From Candidatus Saccharimonadota bacterium (GTDB lineage Bacteria; Patescibacteriota; Saccharimonadia; Saccharimonadales; Saccharimonadaceae): a stretch of DNA of 64,000 bases. The position numbers were made by a program, and so were the translations under genes. Location: positions 54,930 through 118,929 of the forward strand of contig CAJPUO010000003.1 of NCBI GenBank assembly GCA_905373795.1, written 5' to 3'. This document shows positions 26,792 to 35,976 of this stretch, piece after piece (positions within the stretch are counted from its first letter, which is position 1; every line of letters begins with the position of its first letter). Under the pieces are notes generated by a model. The model was not told the DNA's origin, searched no databases, and was given only the letters and a program-made list of their open reading frames with translations.

Positions 26792-27916
26792 ATCCACCGT
26801 AATATTTTTCCCGGCGCGCACCAAAGTGACTTCGATCTTTTCGCCGGGCAGGTACTCCGAAACTAGCGTTGACAAGCCGCCATCTTCGCCGACGTTTTTA
26901 TTATTAATCTTAGTGATAACATCGCCTTCTTTAATGCCGGCTGCATCTGCCGGGCCACCAGTTTCTACGACGCCGCCTGAGTGTCCGCCGATGTAAGCGC
27001 CGGATTTGACTGGCAAATTATATTCAGCCCGCACTTCCGGCGTAACCGCGACATAACGGACGCCAATGTAGGCTTTTTGCACGCCTTTACCCTGTAAGAC
27101 GCTTTTTGACATACCCTTGGCGGCGTTAATCGGGATAGCGAACCCCATGCTCTGCGCGTCGGAAACAGTCGCCGTATTTATGCCGATAACCTGGCCGGAC
27201 AAGTTAATCAGCGGGCCGCCAGAATTACCCAAATTCACAGCAGCATCAGTTTGCAGCAAATCAGTTAACTCCTCGACTTTAGTTTTTCTATCATCAGACG
27301 AGGCCGATATTGGCCGCCCTTTGCCAGAGATAATACCGCTGGTCACGCTGTTTTGGTAACGTCCCAGCGAATTACCGATAGCGATGACTTTTTGCCCCAC
27401 TTTTACCGTACTGGAGTTGCCCAATTCCGCTGCCGGTAAATTCTTAGCGTCCTTTATTTTTAAGAACGCGATGTCGTTTAGCGGATCTCTACCGACGATA
27501 GACACGTCGGTATGCTGGTTGCCGTCATTGGTGATAATACGCACGCTGTCGGCGCCGTTGACGACGTGATTATTCGTCAGAATATAACCGTCAGGGCTAA
27601 TGATAATACCTGTTCCCGCCCCTTGCTGAGCCCTGGTCAAGTAGCTGCCCTGAGTGGTTATTATCGAAACAACGCTTGGCGACACCTTCGCTACAATCTT
27701 TGAGGTGTCAATTTCCTCATCAGTCAGCCGCAGATTACCATCAGGAACATTCGTTTGCGAAACGTTTTGCCTGTTGTTCAGCTTATAAACAACCCAACCC
27801 GCAAATACGCCGTTGCTAATGATTAATATCGCTGCCAGCACCGCGCCAATAGTCCAGAAAACTATCTTTTTATTATTTCGCTTCGCTCTGCTAGCTGCTG
27901 TCGTGTTGTTGTCCAT
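26765..27916 (-). CDS. htrA: HtrA/DegP-like membrane-anchored serine protease
   Basis: 383 aa. One N-terminal membrane helix (about 18-43), then a trypsin-like domain with catalytic His117 (ILTNNHVVNG), Asp148 (DPLNDIAFLKI) and Ser232 (NLGNSGGPL). A single C-terminal PDZ domain follows (GPADAAGIKEGDVITKINNK). It should degrade misfolded exported proteins at the outer face of the membrane. AGGAGG precedes the ATG. It is the third gene of an LCP-membrane protein-HtrA operon, with gaps of 21 and 14 nt. Confidence 0.95.
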   Translation of the reverse strand: MDNNTTAASRAKRNNKKIVFWTIGAVLAAILIISNGVFAGWVVYKLNNRQNVSQTNVPDGNLRLTDEEIDTSKIVAKVSPSVVSIITTQGSYLTRAQQGAGTGIIISPDGYILTNNHVVNGADSVRIITNDGNQHTDVSIVGRDPLNDIAFLKIKDAKNLPAAELGNSSTVKVGQKVIAIGNSLGRYQNSVTSGIISGKGRPISASSDDRKTKVEELTDLLQTDAAVNLGNSGGPLINLSGQVIGINTATVSDAQSMGFAIPINAAKGMSKSVLQGKGVQKAYIGVRYVAVTPEVRAEYNLPVKSGAYIGGHSGGVVETGGPADAAGIKEGDVITKINNKNVGEDGGLSTLVSEYLPGEKIEVTLVRAGKNITVDLTLAAYKS

Positions 27917-27930
27917 GTTTATATCACCTC

Positions 27931-28695
27931 CTATATAACCACCGAGTTAAAGGCTAATAACATAACCAGAGTTGTCGCCGCCGCCAGAAAAACCGGCCCT
28001 ACTATCTCTGAAAATATGATTTTCTTATGCTTTTTCCACGACTGATAAACCTTACCGCCACAAAACGAAGTAAGCAAAAGAACTATCGTTATTTGCGGAA
28101 TGCCGCCAGCCAGCGTCCTCAGATAACTGAAATTCCAATAATACGCCAGCCAACCCAGCTCCGCGAAAACTAGCCCCCAAACAAAGCTAAGCAGCGTAGT
28201 TTGCTCCTCGTCATAACTATGCAGAAAATGCCGCGCCGCGCCGTAACCGAGCAAAAACATCAAAAATACTACCGCCGAGACCGGCCAATTGTAGGATACT
28301 GCCATCAGCGATATCGTACCGACAAGAATAGCGCACCCCGCCTGCAAGGCTATCTGCCAGCGTTTAGAGAGCGGTTTGATAACAATAAGCCAAATAGCGT
28401 AAAGAACCGCCAGTACAGTCTGGATAGTAAAACCGATGTTTGGCAGATACATTAAACCGACAATGCCAACGCCGACTGCTACATCAACCAGATTTGCTTG
28501 AATATTTGCCCACCAAAACCGCGGACGCACAGCGATCACCCGCCATTTGCTAAGAATAACCAGCGCCAGCGCCGGGTACGGCGACTGAATTGTCCTGGCA
28601 ATCGCCAGCAAAACCGCTGCCAAACCTAAGTTTAAGCTATGGTAGACGATTTCGCTCCAAAATGTTCGCCGCTTTACTGTTTTTAACAAATCCAT
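27931..28695 (-). CDS. Polytopic membrane protein of unknown function
   Basis: 254 aa with about seven or eight hydrophobic helices (for example LGLAAVLLAIART, VAVGVGIVGLMYLPNIGF, AVVFLMFLLGYGAA). No transporter or enzyme signature is visible. A histidine/aspartate-rich loop (ARHFLHSYDEEQTTLLSF) lies between helices 5 and 6. TGATATAAT is eleven bases before the ATG. Its place between an LCP ligase-like gene and htrA suggests an envelope role. Confidence 0.6.
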   Translation of the reverse strand: MDLLKTVKRRTFWSEIVYHSLNLGLAAVLLAIARTIQSPYPALALVILSKWRVIAVRPRFWWANIQANLVDVAVGVGIVGLMYLPNIGFTIQTVLAVLYAIWLIVIKPLSKRWQIALQAGCAILVGTISLMAVSYNWPVSAVVFLMFLLGYGAARHFLHSYDEEQTTLLSFVWGLVFAELGWLAYYWNFSYLRTLAGGIPQITIVLLLTSFCGGKVYQSWKKHKKIIFSEIVGPVFLAAATTLVMLLAFNSVVI

Positions 28696-28716
28696 ATGCT
28701 TTCCTTATTATATCAA

Positions 28717-30369
28717 TTAAGATCCAGGTCCCACAACTACGATAAATTGCGCATCAACATTCAAATTGTAGCCCGGAGACTCAGTAGTCGCTGGCGTGCC
28801 GTAAACTTCTTCCAATTTCGACTTGGTTGCAGGCTTTTCTTTGCCCGACGGGAGCTGGTAAACTGTATTTTTACTGGCTTTAGCGCCGCCAGGAACATTG
28901 CCGACATGAACCACTTTCAATCCTAATTCAGACAGTTTATCGGCCTGTTTCTGAGCAGCCCCAGGCACACCGCTGCCGTTAAGTACCGCTATTTTAGCTT
29001 TTTCTTTAAGTAGCGGCGTACCATAAATCTCGCCCTTTAAGAATGATTGGATCTCGCTGTAATTATCTACTCCTGCCGACGGCTTGACGATACTCATGCC
29101 GCCAACCGAGCCTGTCGTCATCAGCATATTGTCTTTTTCGACAAAGCTCAATTTATGGACGCTTGGCTCTTTAATTTCTGCTGCCAATTTCATAACCGTT
29201 TGAATTTCTTTAGTGCTGATATTAGTTCTCAGATTTTTACCCATGGCTTCCATCAGCGACGAGACCTTGCCAAAGTCAGTTAGCGTGCCTGTAGAGCCAG
29301 CCTTGCTCTTCAATGCCATTAAGACCAGCTGCTGGTTTTTTTCGCGGTCAAAATTAGACTGCTCCAAACCGTAAGTCGGAGGCGTATGTCCGCGAGCCTG
29401 CGAAAACGCCATAGCCTGGTCGCCGTTCATCTCATTCGGGCCGTTCGGAAATGCCAAATAATGCCCGCGCGGACAAAGATTGCGGTTCTGGCGGCATTTG
29501 TCGTCAAAAGTGGCGTCCAGCACGCCTCGCGGGTCGCGGCTAGCGACATTAACTGTTACGCCGCCGACAGCATTGACCGCATCGCGAATAACCACGGTAT
29601 TTACGTGAACCGCATATTGAATATCCATATTAAAGATTTTACCGACGAACTTCCGCGTTTCGTCCATCCGCTGTTTTTCCGCCTGCTCGCCGCTGCCATC
29701 TGCCGAACAAATAAAATATTCATTTATTTTACCCGCATATCCAGAATTACACGCCCTGCCAAACTGTACATACAAATCGCGAGGAATACTGTAGATATAA
29801 ACATCTTTTTTCGTCTGATTGACGCTTAATACCATCATCGAGTCAGTCAAGTCTGCCCCGTCGCGGCCCGCCATATCGTCGGTCGAACCTAAAATCAGCA
29901 CGTTACTGCGCCCATAAGCATCTTCTTTTAATTTTTGCTGCGAAAACAGATTAAGCAGATTGCCGTCGCCGAATACTCGATGCATAGTTTGCCATAACCG
30001 AAACGCTACATAACCTGCTATAACTAAAACGATCACCCCTACGACAGCCGAGATGATTTTTACCTTTAACTTCTTTTTTCGCTTGTTTTTACGCTCCTGC
30101 CGATGAGACGGCTTGGCATTCTCATCAATCGCCCGCAACGATTCGTCAATATTCTGTTTCAGGCTGGCAGCTGGCTGAACTCCATTTCTATGGCTAATAT
30201 CCGCAGCAGGCTTGATAGCGCGTCGTCCGCTGCGCATTTCATCAATTCCCTGCTGGACGCCGCGAACATGGCCGATCGCCGCCCGCGTACCAGCAGCATC
30301 CGCCCCCAGCGAAGACCGCTGAGGACGTTTTGGTACAAAACCGTCCATAGACTGTTTGCGTGGATTCAT
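28717..30369 (-). CDS. LytR-CpsA-Psr (LCP) family protein with LytR C-terminal domain
   Basis: 550 aa. A disordered basic cytoplasmic N-terminus (about 100 residues) and one membrane helix (IISAVVGVIVLVIAGYVAF) precede the LCP catalytic domain. Visible motifs are LILGSTDDMAGRDGADLTDS, VYIYSIPRDLYVQF and GGVTVNVASRDPRGV. A LytR_C domain (KIAVLNGSGVPGAAQKQAD) ends the protein. LCP enzymes attach glycopolymers from lipid carriers to peptidoglycan or proteins. TGCTATAAT ends eight bases before the ATG. Confidence 0.92.
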   Translation of the reverse strand: MNPRKQSMDGFVPKRPQRSSLGADAAGTRAAIGHVRGVQQGIDEMRSGRRAIKPAADISHRNGVQPAASLKQNIDESLRAIDENAKPSHRQERKNKRKKKLKVKIISAVVGVIVLVIAGYVAFRLWQTMHRVFGDGNLLNLFSQQKLKEDAYGRSNVLILGSTDDMAGRDGADLTDSMMVLSVNQTKKDVYIYSIPRDLYVQFGRACNSGYAGKINEYFICSADGSGEQAEKQRMDETRKFVGKIFNMDIQYAVHVNTVVIRDAVNAVGGVTVNVASRDPRGVLDATFDDKCRQNRNLCPRGHYLAFPNGPNEMNGDQAMAFSQARGHTPPTYGLEQSNFDREKNQQLVLMALKSKAGSTGTLTDFGKVSSLMEAMGKNLRTNISTKEIQTVMKLAAEIKEPSVHKLSFVEKDNMLMTTGSVGGMSIVKPSAGVDNYSEIQSFLKGEIYGTPLLKEKAKIAVLNGSGVPGAAQKQADKLSELGLKVVHVGNVPGGAKASKNTVYQLPSGKEKPATKSKLEEVYGTPATTESPGYNLNVDAQFIVVVGPGS

Positions 30370-30410
30370 ATCTATTGATTATAGCACACAAAACGCTTAT
30401 AATTGAACCG
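30370..30410. promoter_or_regulatory. Back-to-back promoters of the LCP operon and lepB
   Basis: Only 41 bp separate the two start codons. The LCP -10 (TATAAT, minus strand) is at 30378-30383 and the lepB -10 (TATAAT, plus strand) at 30398-30403, eight and seven bases from their ATGs. The -35 zone of each falls on the other's -10, so the two promoters should compete for RNA polymerase. Confidence 0.65.
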
Positions 30411-31016
30411 ATGGATGCAACTTTTATGGATCGCCATCCGCGGCTAAGCGACGGGTTGAGTTTGGTTATTTTCGTTATCGGCGTGGCTATCGGTACGGTT
30501 TTATTAAACGCGTTCGTATTTCAAACATTCAATGTTGAGGGCGCAAGCATGGAAACCACGATGTATACCGGCGACAGGCTGATCGTTAACCGCTTGCCAG
30601 TCACTATGTCAAAGCTGCAGAATAAAAACTACACGCCTAAACGCGGGCAAATTATCGTGTTTAAGAATCCGAATTACAATGCTTCTCTGGGCAAGGACGA
30701 ATATATTGTCAAGCGAGTTATCGCCTTCGCCGGCGAGCGCGTAACCGTCAAGAACGGCACGACAACAGTTTATAACAAGGAAAATCCAAACGGCTTTAAT
30801 CCTGATTCCACCGTTAATAAAAATGAACCTGGACAGCCGACTTCTGGTAATGTTGATGCTGTAGTGCCAAAGGGAACGATTTTCGTCATGGGCGACCACC
30901 GCCAAGGCAATTATTCGTGCGACTCGCGCAATTGTATGGGATCAATCCCGCTTTATGATATCGTCGGACCGGTTAGTTTACGGATATTCCCGTTCACTAA
31001 AATCCGCGGATTTTAA
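30411..31016 (+). CDS. lepB: Signal peptidase I
   Basis: 201 aa. One N-terminal membrane helix (SLVIFVIGVAIGTVLLNAFV) is followed by catalytic Ser46 in VEGASMETTMYTGDRLIV and the general base Lys101 in DEYIVKRVIAFAGERV. The later box VFVMGDHRQ-like (IFVMGDHRQGNYSCDSRN) and GSIPLYDIVGPVSLRIF complete the family set. It removes signal peptides from exported proteins. An ATG at 30360 is in frame, but the promoter position favours 30411. The end overlaps parB by four bases, tail to tail. Confidence 0.95.
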   Translation: MDATFMDRHPRLSDGLSLVIFVIGVAIGTVLLNAFVFQTFNVEGASMETTMYTGDRLIVNRLPVTMSKLQNKNYTPKRGQIIVFKNPNYNASLGKDEYIVKRVIAFAGERVTVKNGTTTVYNKENPNGFNPDSTVNKNEPGQPTSGNVDAVVPKGTIFVMGDHRQGNYSCDSRNCMGSIPLYDIVGPVSLRIFPFTKIRGF

Positions 31017-31891
31017 GCATTTTCCAGTAGCTGGCGGATTCTATCAAACTCAGCTTCATTCTTAAACGCGATGCTGATTTGCCCAGCGCCCTTGTTGTTG
31101 GTGCGAATTTTTACGCCTGTGCCAAAGTGCTTAGATAAACTCTCAACCGCCTCGGCATGCGGCGAATCGGCAGGCTTTTTCTCCTCGACTGGATTATCCT
31201 GCGTTTGTTTCCACAACGCCACCGCCTGCTCAACGCGGCGAACCGACCAGCCGTCGGCAATTGTTTTTTTCATGATTGATTCCGCCATACTCTCTGGCAA
31301 ACCGATAAGCGGGCGCGCCTGCCCCTCCGACAGCTCGCCGTCAAATATCGCCTGCCTGACAGATTTTGGCAAGCGTAAAAGCCGCAGCGTATTACTAACG
31401 GCGCTAACGGATTTACCGCCCAGGCGCTTGCCGATTTCCTCCAAAGTCATATTAAACTGATCGCGCAGCTTCAAGTACGCCGTAGCTGTTTCTAAAACAT
31501 TCAAATCGTGCCTTTGTAAGTTTTCAATCAGCGAGATCTCTAACCGATTCTGGCCGCTCATACTGCGCACAATACACGGCAATTCCGCCAGCCCAGCCTT
31601 CTTAGCAGCCCGCCAGCGGCGCTCTCCAGCCACAATCAAATAATTACTGCCCTTTGGCGTTACCACAATCGGCTGCACGACGCCATGTTCTTTAATGGAT
31701 TCAGCCAGCTCGCTCAATGCTGCCTCGTCAAAGAACCGCCGCGGCTGCTCTGGATCCGGGGAAATTTTCGTAATAGTAATATCTTTCAGGCGCGAAACCT
31801 TATCGTCCTGCTTGGCAGTCGGATCAAATGTCTCGTCAATCAAATTCGTCGGAATCAGCGATTCAAATCCTCTGCCCAGACCCTTTTTCAC
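31013..31891 (-). CDS. parB: Chromosome partitioning protein ParB
   Basis: 292 aa starting with GTG. The N-terminal ParB/Srx CTPase domain has ISPDPEQPRRFFDEAALSEL and IVAGERRWRAAKKAGLAELP. The central helix-turn-helix is LEEIGKRLGGKSVSAVSNTL. The C-terminal dimerisation part (KHFGTGVKIRTNNKGAGQI) is present. It loads on parS sites and slides as a clamp. I did not find a convincing parS site in the window. The start overlaps the parA stop by four bases. Confidence 0.95.
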   Translation of the reverse strand: MKKGLGRGFESLIPTNLIDETFDPTAKQDDKVSRLKDITITKISPDPEQPRRFFDEAALSELAESIKEHGVVQPIVVTPKGSNYLIVAGERRWRAAKKAGLAELPCIVRSMSGQNRLEISLIENLQRHDLNVLETATAYLKLRDQFNMTLEEIGKRLGGKSVSAVSNTLRLLRLPKSVRQAIFDGELSEGQARPLIGLPESMAESIMKKTIADGWSVRRVEQAVALWKQTQDNPVEEKKPADSPHAEAVESLSKHFGTGVKIRTNNKGAGQISIAFKNEAEFDRIRQLLENA

Positions 31892-32652
31892 CTGCTAGTC
31901 CTTTCTACGATTTCTTTAGCCAGCGCCTTGTAAGCCCGCGAACCTTTGGAAAAACGATCATAAACCCCGACTGGCGCGCCGTGGCTCGGCGCCTCCGCCA
32001 AGCGAATATTGCGCGGAATAGTAGTCTTAAAAATCTTATCCGGAAAATACTTCTTTATCTCATCATAAACCTGGCTGGATAAAGTCGTCCGCGAATCCAT
32101 CATCGTCGGCAGCACGCCGAGGAGCTTCAGCGACGGGTTCAAACCTTTACGAATCAGCTTCATACTCTCCAAAAGCTGCCCCAGACCCTCCAGCGCGTAG
32201 AACTCCGCTTGCACTGGCAGCAGCACATAATCCGCAGCAACCAGCCCGTTCACCGTCAATAAACTTAAGCTGGGCGGACTGTCAATGATAATATAGTCAT
32301 AATCAATTACGCCGTTAAGCGCCTCCCGCAAACGAGCAAAACGCCCGTCAGCCTGAGCCAATTCCACCTCGGTATTTGCCAAATGCGATGTTGACGGCGC
32401 TAAATACAAATCTTTATACTCAGTCGGCAGAACGACCTTCGCCAGCCGAATTTGACGCATAATGACCTCTGCCATCGTCGCTCCTAATTCCTGTTTATCG
32501 ATACCCAAACCGCTGGTCGCATTACCCTGCGGATCAAAATCTATAATCAGCGTCCGCTTGCCCATTTTTGACAAAAAATACGCCACGTTAATTGAAGTTG
32601 TGGTTTTTCCCACGCCGCCTTTCTGATTTGTCACCGCAATAACTCTTGCCAT
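31888..32652 (-). CDS. parA: Chromosome partitioning ATPase ParA
   Basis: 254 aa. The deviant Walker A is NQKGGVGKTTTSINVAYFL, with the signature lysine. DYIIIDSPPSLSLLTVNGL is the Walker B/switch region, and SHGAPVGVYDRFSKGSRAY lies near the end. It drives segregation by patterned binding on the nucleoid. AAGGGG precedes the ATG, and TATACT lies about 30 nt upstream. It forms the parAB operon with the overlapping parB. Confidence 0.96.
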   Translation of the reverse strand: MARVIAVTNQKGGVGKTTTSINVAYFLSKMGKRTLIIDFDPQGNATSGLGIDKQELGATMAEVIMRQIRLAKVVLPTEYKDLYLAPSTSHLANTEVELAQADGRFARLREALNGVIDYDYIIIDSPPSLSLLTVNGLVAADYVLLPVQAEFYALEGLGQLLESMKLIRKGLNPSLKLLGVLPTMMDSRTTLSSQVYDEIKKYFPDKIFKTTIPRNIRLAEAPSHGAPVGVYDRFSKGSRAYKALAKEIVERTSR

Positions 32653-32714
32653 TGATTCCCCTTTTTACTTATTACAGTATAGCATGAGCAAGACGTAAAT
32701 AACAGATATTAAAA

Positions 32715-32735
32715 CCGCCTCGCTAGCGGAGGCGG
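32715..32735 (-). terminator. Terminator of rplU
   Basis: On the minus strand CCGCCTC pairs with GAGGCGG around CGCTAGC, followed by TTTTAATAT. It lies 20 nt past the rplU stop. Confidence 0.9.
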
Positions 32736-32754
32736 CAATGCTGCATACAGAAAA

Positions 32755-33066
32755 TTACTTAATTTTAATTGAGCTAATCTGAATTTTCGTGTACTTCTGG
32801 CGATGACCAGTTTCTTTGTGAACGCGTTTCTTGCTCTTGTAGCGGATAACGCGGATTTTGTCGCCCTTAACTTCTGCTTCAACGACCTTTGCCTTCACTA
32901 CCGCGCCTTTTACCGTCGGCGTGCCAACTTTTGTTTTATCACCATCAATCACTAGAAGTGCGTCGAGAGTGAGTTCTTTTGTGCCTTCAGGGAGGAGATC
33001 CACCAAGAGGGACTCTTTTTCGCTGACAATGTATTGCTTGCCAGAGATTTTTACGACTGCTTTCAT
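32755..33066 (-). CDS. rplU: 50S ribosomal protein L21
   Basis: 103 aa. It begins MKAVVKISGKQYIVSEKESL and ends with YKSKKRVHKETGHRQKYTKI, the L21 signature near its C-terminus. AAGGAA precedes the ATG and TATAAT lies about 35 nt upstream. The usual next gene rpmA (L27) is missing: a terminator follows directly, so rplU is a single-gene unit. Confidence 0.97.
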   Translation of the reverse strand: MKAVVKISGKQYIVSEKESLLVDLLPEGTKELTLDALLVIDGDKTKVGTPTVKGAVVKAKVVEAEVKGDKIRVIRYKSKKRVHKETGHRQKYTKIQISSIKIK

Positions 33067-33129
33067 TTCGTTCCTTAAATATATTTACTATCAGTGACCA
33101 ATTATAACAGAGATGGATAATGCGTGCAA

Positions 33130-33957
33130 CTAATTTGCTCGCAGCCGAGCCATGGCGTTATTAGCGCGTAGCCAGCCGCTGGGCGAACCGCACTCCATAT
33201 AGTCACCCTTGGCCTCGCCAACCGCAATGACACCGCCACCGGCAATGTACGCGTTGATGGCGTCAGTCAGTTCAAACTCGCCGCGCTGCGGATTGGCAGG
33301 CAATGTACGCGCCAGCTCGAAAATTTCTTTATTGAGAACGTAAAAGCTTGAATTGCTGAGATTACTCGGCGCGTCCTCCAGCTTCGGCTTCTCAATGATG
33401 CGGACAAAATTACCCTGCTGGTCAGTCTCAATGATGCCAGTGTGCGGGATAAAGGCTTCCTCAACAGGGTTACCCAATAGCCCAGCAGACAGCCCGCGAG
33501 CTTTCACTAGCTCTGCCAAGTCTGCGGCATTTGAACCGCCGTCACTACGCCAGAAAAATTGATCGCCCATCACCACAAACGCCGACTCGCCTGGATCAAT
33601 GAATTCACTGGCCAATCCCACTGGAATACTCGTACCGTAACCGCCCGTACCAGGCTGAGTTAAAAAATGTATTCGCACATCACGTAGCGGCGCCACCAGA
33701 GGTAATTTGTCTTGTTTACCAGCGCGCCGCAAATAATCGTTCAACTGGATATTTGACCGATAGTAACTCTGCACTTGAGTACTTTGCTCGCCAACCACGA
33801 AATAAATATCCTTCACGCCCGCCCGAATTATATCCTGCACGATATAATCAACCACCGGACGCGTCCCTACCGGCAACATACACTTTTCGATTGATTTGGT
33901 AATCGGCAGCATCCGCGTACCCCAACCAGCAACTGGAATGATAGCTTTGGTGATCAT
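33130..33957 (-). CDS. galU: UTP-glucose-1-phosphate uridylyltransferase
   Basis: 275 aa. The nucleotide-binding start IPVAGWGTRMLPITKSIEKC, the loop FLTQPGTGGYGTSIPVGLA, and EKPKLEDAPSNLSNSSFYVL match GalU. It makes UDP-glucose for surface glycans. The family usually has more Lys around the active site (for example LGLGHA in place of GGYGTS), so the exact sugar phosphate could differ. AAGGAGG precedes the ATG, nine bases after the Tim44-like gene's stop. Confidence 0.85.
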   Translation of the reverse strand: MITKAIIPVAGWGTRMLPITKSIEKCMLPVGTRPVVDYIVQDIIRAGVKDIYFVVGEQSTQVQSYYRSNIQLNDYLRRAGKQDKLPLVAPLRDVRIHFLTQPGTGGYGTSIPVGLASEFIDPGESAFVVMGDQFFWRSDGGSNAADLAELVKARGLSAGLLGNPVEEAFIPHTGIIETDQQGNFVRIIEKPKLEDAPSNLSNSSFYVLNKEIFELARTLPANPQRGEFELTDAINAYIAGGGVIAVGEAKGDYMECGSPSGWLRANNAMARLRAN

Positions 33958-33966
33958 ATTTCCTCC

Positions 33967-35298
33967 TTACATCTTCAGTTCTTTATGCGATTTCTGTAAA
34001 ATATCCATCATTTCCGCATAGCGCATTTCACCCTCAGCAATCCTGGAATAGAGATAAACAACATTATCTACCACCTCAATATTAACCTTAATATTCTGAT
34101 CGTACAGCCACGCCATGAAGCTGGGATTAAGCAGTTCAAAGCTCGTCACCTGATTCTCGTTAGTGGCATACACCTGGTAACGCTTATTAAAATCGCCCCA
34201 CTCCATTTGGACTTTTTTATAACCCGACGGCGCTTTGAATCGTTTTAACAAACGCGAATCCGAGCGCTCCACCAAAATACCGCCGTAAGATTTTGGCAGA
34301 TTAACCTGCCCGACGATATAATAATCCATATTATCTTCGCCGATCGGCTTATTGTACGTATACAGCTGCATCAGCAGATTACCCGTCCAAAAACCGATGA
34401 TATGATTGTTAATATCGGCACCCTGAAAGCCGCGCTTAAACAACTCGCCGCGAGTCGGCAGCAATAAATGCCCCCAATCGGGACTGAAATACATATTATA
34501 TTGCGCAGCAAATTGCCGCATTGAAGCGATGAACTGCGCCGAATCTTCCGTCGCCTGATCGATACCGTCCAGCAGCCAGCCATTTCCCGAACGCACGAAA
34601 TTCCACTGTTCGCCAAATTCCTCAGTATCGCGATAAATCAGCGAACCGTTTTCAATCAATTTATCATCCGCTGACGCCACGAACCCGACGCTCACCCGGT
34701 CGTTTTGATCGTTCTGATCGTCGTAGGCTTGAGTAATTACCGCTTCGCTTATCGACACGTTGTTCATTTGGTTGATTCGTCCCATCTGTTGTAAAGCATA
34801 CAACATCAGGCCGACGTGCCGCGCATAATTTGGCGTGGTATATTGCTGAATCGACGGCAAATCCAACCGCTCCCAATCGTACTGGAATCGATTAAAAACT
34901 GTCGTGGCATAGGAAATAATCCCCTGTTCATTCCAGGCATTATCCTGCATAGCCGCTTGCTGGACAGTTTGCCTGGCTGCTTGGCTATTCTGGCGAAAAC
35001 GCCCTAATTTGTCAGTAAGCGCTCCGGCCGCCGCGCCGACAACTGCTGAAATAAGCGCAATAACAAACAATATTGGACCGCCTAATAGATACAATAAGCT
35101 TACTAATAAACCGGCAGCAAAACCGACAGCCGCGCCAGCCGCTTTCGATTGGGTGCGTTTTTTAACCGGTTCAGCAGCTAGCATGGCAACGATGCCTGGT
35201 ATAATTAGGAGAATACCAGCGCCGCCTCCGCCGCCAGAGCTTGATCCGCCGCCGCCCGCCCGCGCAAAAAACATGAGCTGATGAAAAATATCGTACAT
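33967..35298 (-). CDS. Tim44-like domain membrane protein
   Basis: 443 aa. A glycine/serine run (GGGGSSSGGGGGAG) near residue 16 is followed by two or three membrane helices (ILLIIPGIVAMLAA and VGFAAGLLVSLLYLLGGPIL). Residues 120-250 match the bacterial Tim44-like domain: VFNRFQYDWERLDLPSIQQY, LMLYALQQMGRINQMNNVSI, and EQWNFVRSGNGWLLDGIDQA. The remaining 190 residues are unassigned. Such proteins are membrane-bound with unclear roles. TACAAT lies seven bases from the ATG (leaderless type). Confidence 0.75.
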   Translation of the reverse strand: MYDIFHQLMFFARAGGGGSSSGGGGGAGILLIIPGIVAMLAAEPVKKRTQSKAAGAAVGFAAGLLVSLLYLLGGPILFVIALISAVVGAAAGALTDKLGRFRQNSQAARQTVQQAAMQDNAWNEQGIISYATTVFNRFQYDWERLDLPSIQQYTTPNYARHVGLMLYALQQMGRINQMNNVSISEAVITQAYDDQNDQNDRVSVGFVASADDKLIENGSLIYRDTEEFGEQWNFVRSGNGWLLDGIDQATEDSAQFIASMRQFAAQYNMYFSPDWGHLLLPTRGELFKRGFQGADINNHIIGFWTGNLLMQLYTYNKPIGEDNMDYYIVGQVNLPKSYGGILVERSDSRLLKRFKAPSGYKKVQMEWGDFNKRYQVYATNENQVTSFELLNPSFMAWLYDQNIKVNIEVVDNVVYLYSRIAEGEMRYAEMMDILQKSHKELKM

Positions 35299-35352
35299 AC
35301 AATATATTGTAGCGCGTTAAGAGCTAATCTGAAAGTTGCGCTGATTACTTTT

Positions 35353-35934
35353 TCACTTCATCGAAGAAATAATAGCGACAATAAACACCAATATCACCAG
35401 AGCGACTCCGGAAATTGCGCCAATAATTATATATGTTACTCCCAAGTTGCCAGATTTTGCATACGGAGCATACATGCGCAAGTTTTCGTACCACCAATGA
35501 ATACCTTTATCTTTAGCAGCAGTTCCCTGCGCAGCCAAGGCAGCAAGACCAATAAACGGACTGGCAGCTGCGCCAGCCAAAAGAAACGAGCTCGCCCGAC
35601 TATTAAAATTAAGCTTCAAATGCCTGCCAGCAGCTGTAATGTATAAATAATCAAAACTAATTTTAACTTTCGTAATCTGACTGAGGTCAACATCGAACTC
35701 AAGCCCCAGCGGCTGGTTAGTACTTTCATCAATCCGAACCAGCCGAATTCTGTTAGTTGTCGTCCATTCCAGTATACACGCCGGCAAACCATTGAATATG
35801 GTTGTGCCGTAGCTGATAACTTTTACATAGTTAACCAAAGGCATATTATCAAGAGCACTGACCATTGACGGCGGCTGGGCCGGCATTTGAGACGGCTGCT
35901 GCACTTGCATGATTTGGTTTTGCTGCGGATTCAT
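35353..35934 (-). CDS. Hypothetical protein with C-terminal membrane helix
   Basis: 193 aa. A Gln/Pro/Met-rich N-terminus (MNPQQNQIMQVQQPSQMPAQ) leads into a beta-rich PH/GRAM-like stretch (VKVISYGTTIFNGLPACILE, then VDLSQITKVKISFDYLYITA). The C-terminus has one certain membrane helix (GVTYIIIGAISGVALVILVF). Family not recognised. AAGGA precedes the ATG. It lies between ileS and the Tim44-like gene on the same strand. Confidence 0.6.
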   Translation of the reverse strand: MNPQQNQIMQVQQPSQMPAQPPSMVSALDNMPLVNYVKVISYGTTIFNGLPACILEWTTTNRIRLVRIDESTNQPLGLEFDVDLSQITKVKISFDYLYITAAGRHLKLNFNSRASSFLLAGAAASPFIGLAALAAQGTAAKDKGIHWWYENLRMYAPYAKSGNLGVTYIIIGAISGVALVILVFIVAIISSMK

Positions 35935-35976
35935 TTCATTATCCTTTCTGATTTTTATGACATTGCGCCAAATATA

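Noticed and set aside
31013..32652. parS site next to parAB
   Set aside because: No 16-bp palindrome close to the usual TGTTTCACGTGAAACA form was seen in or around these genes.
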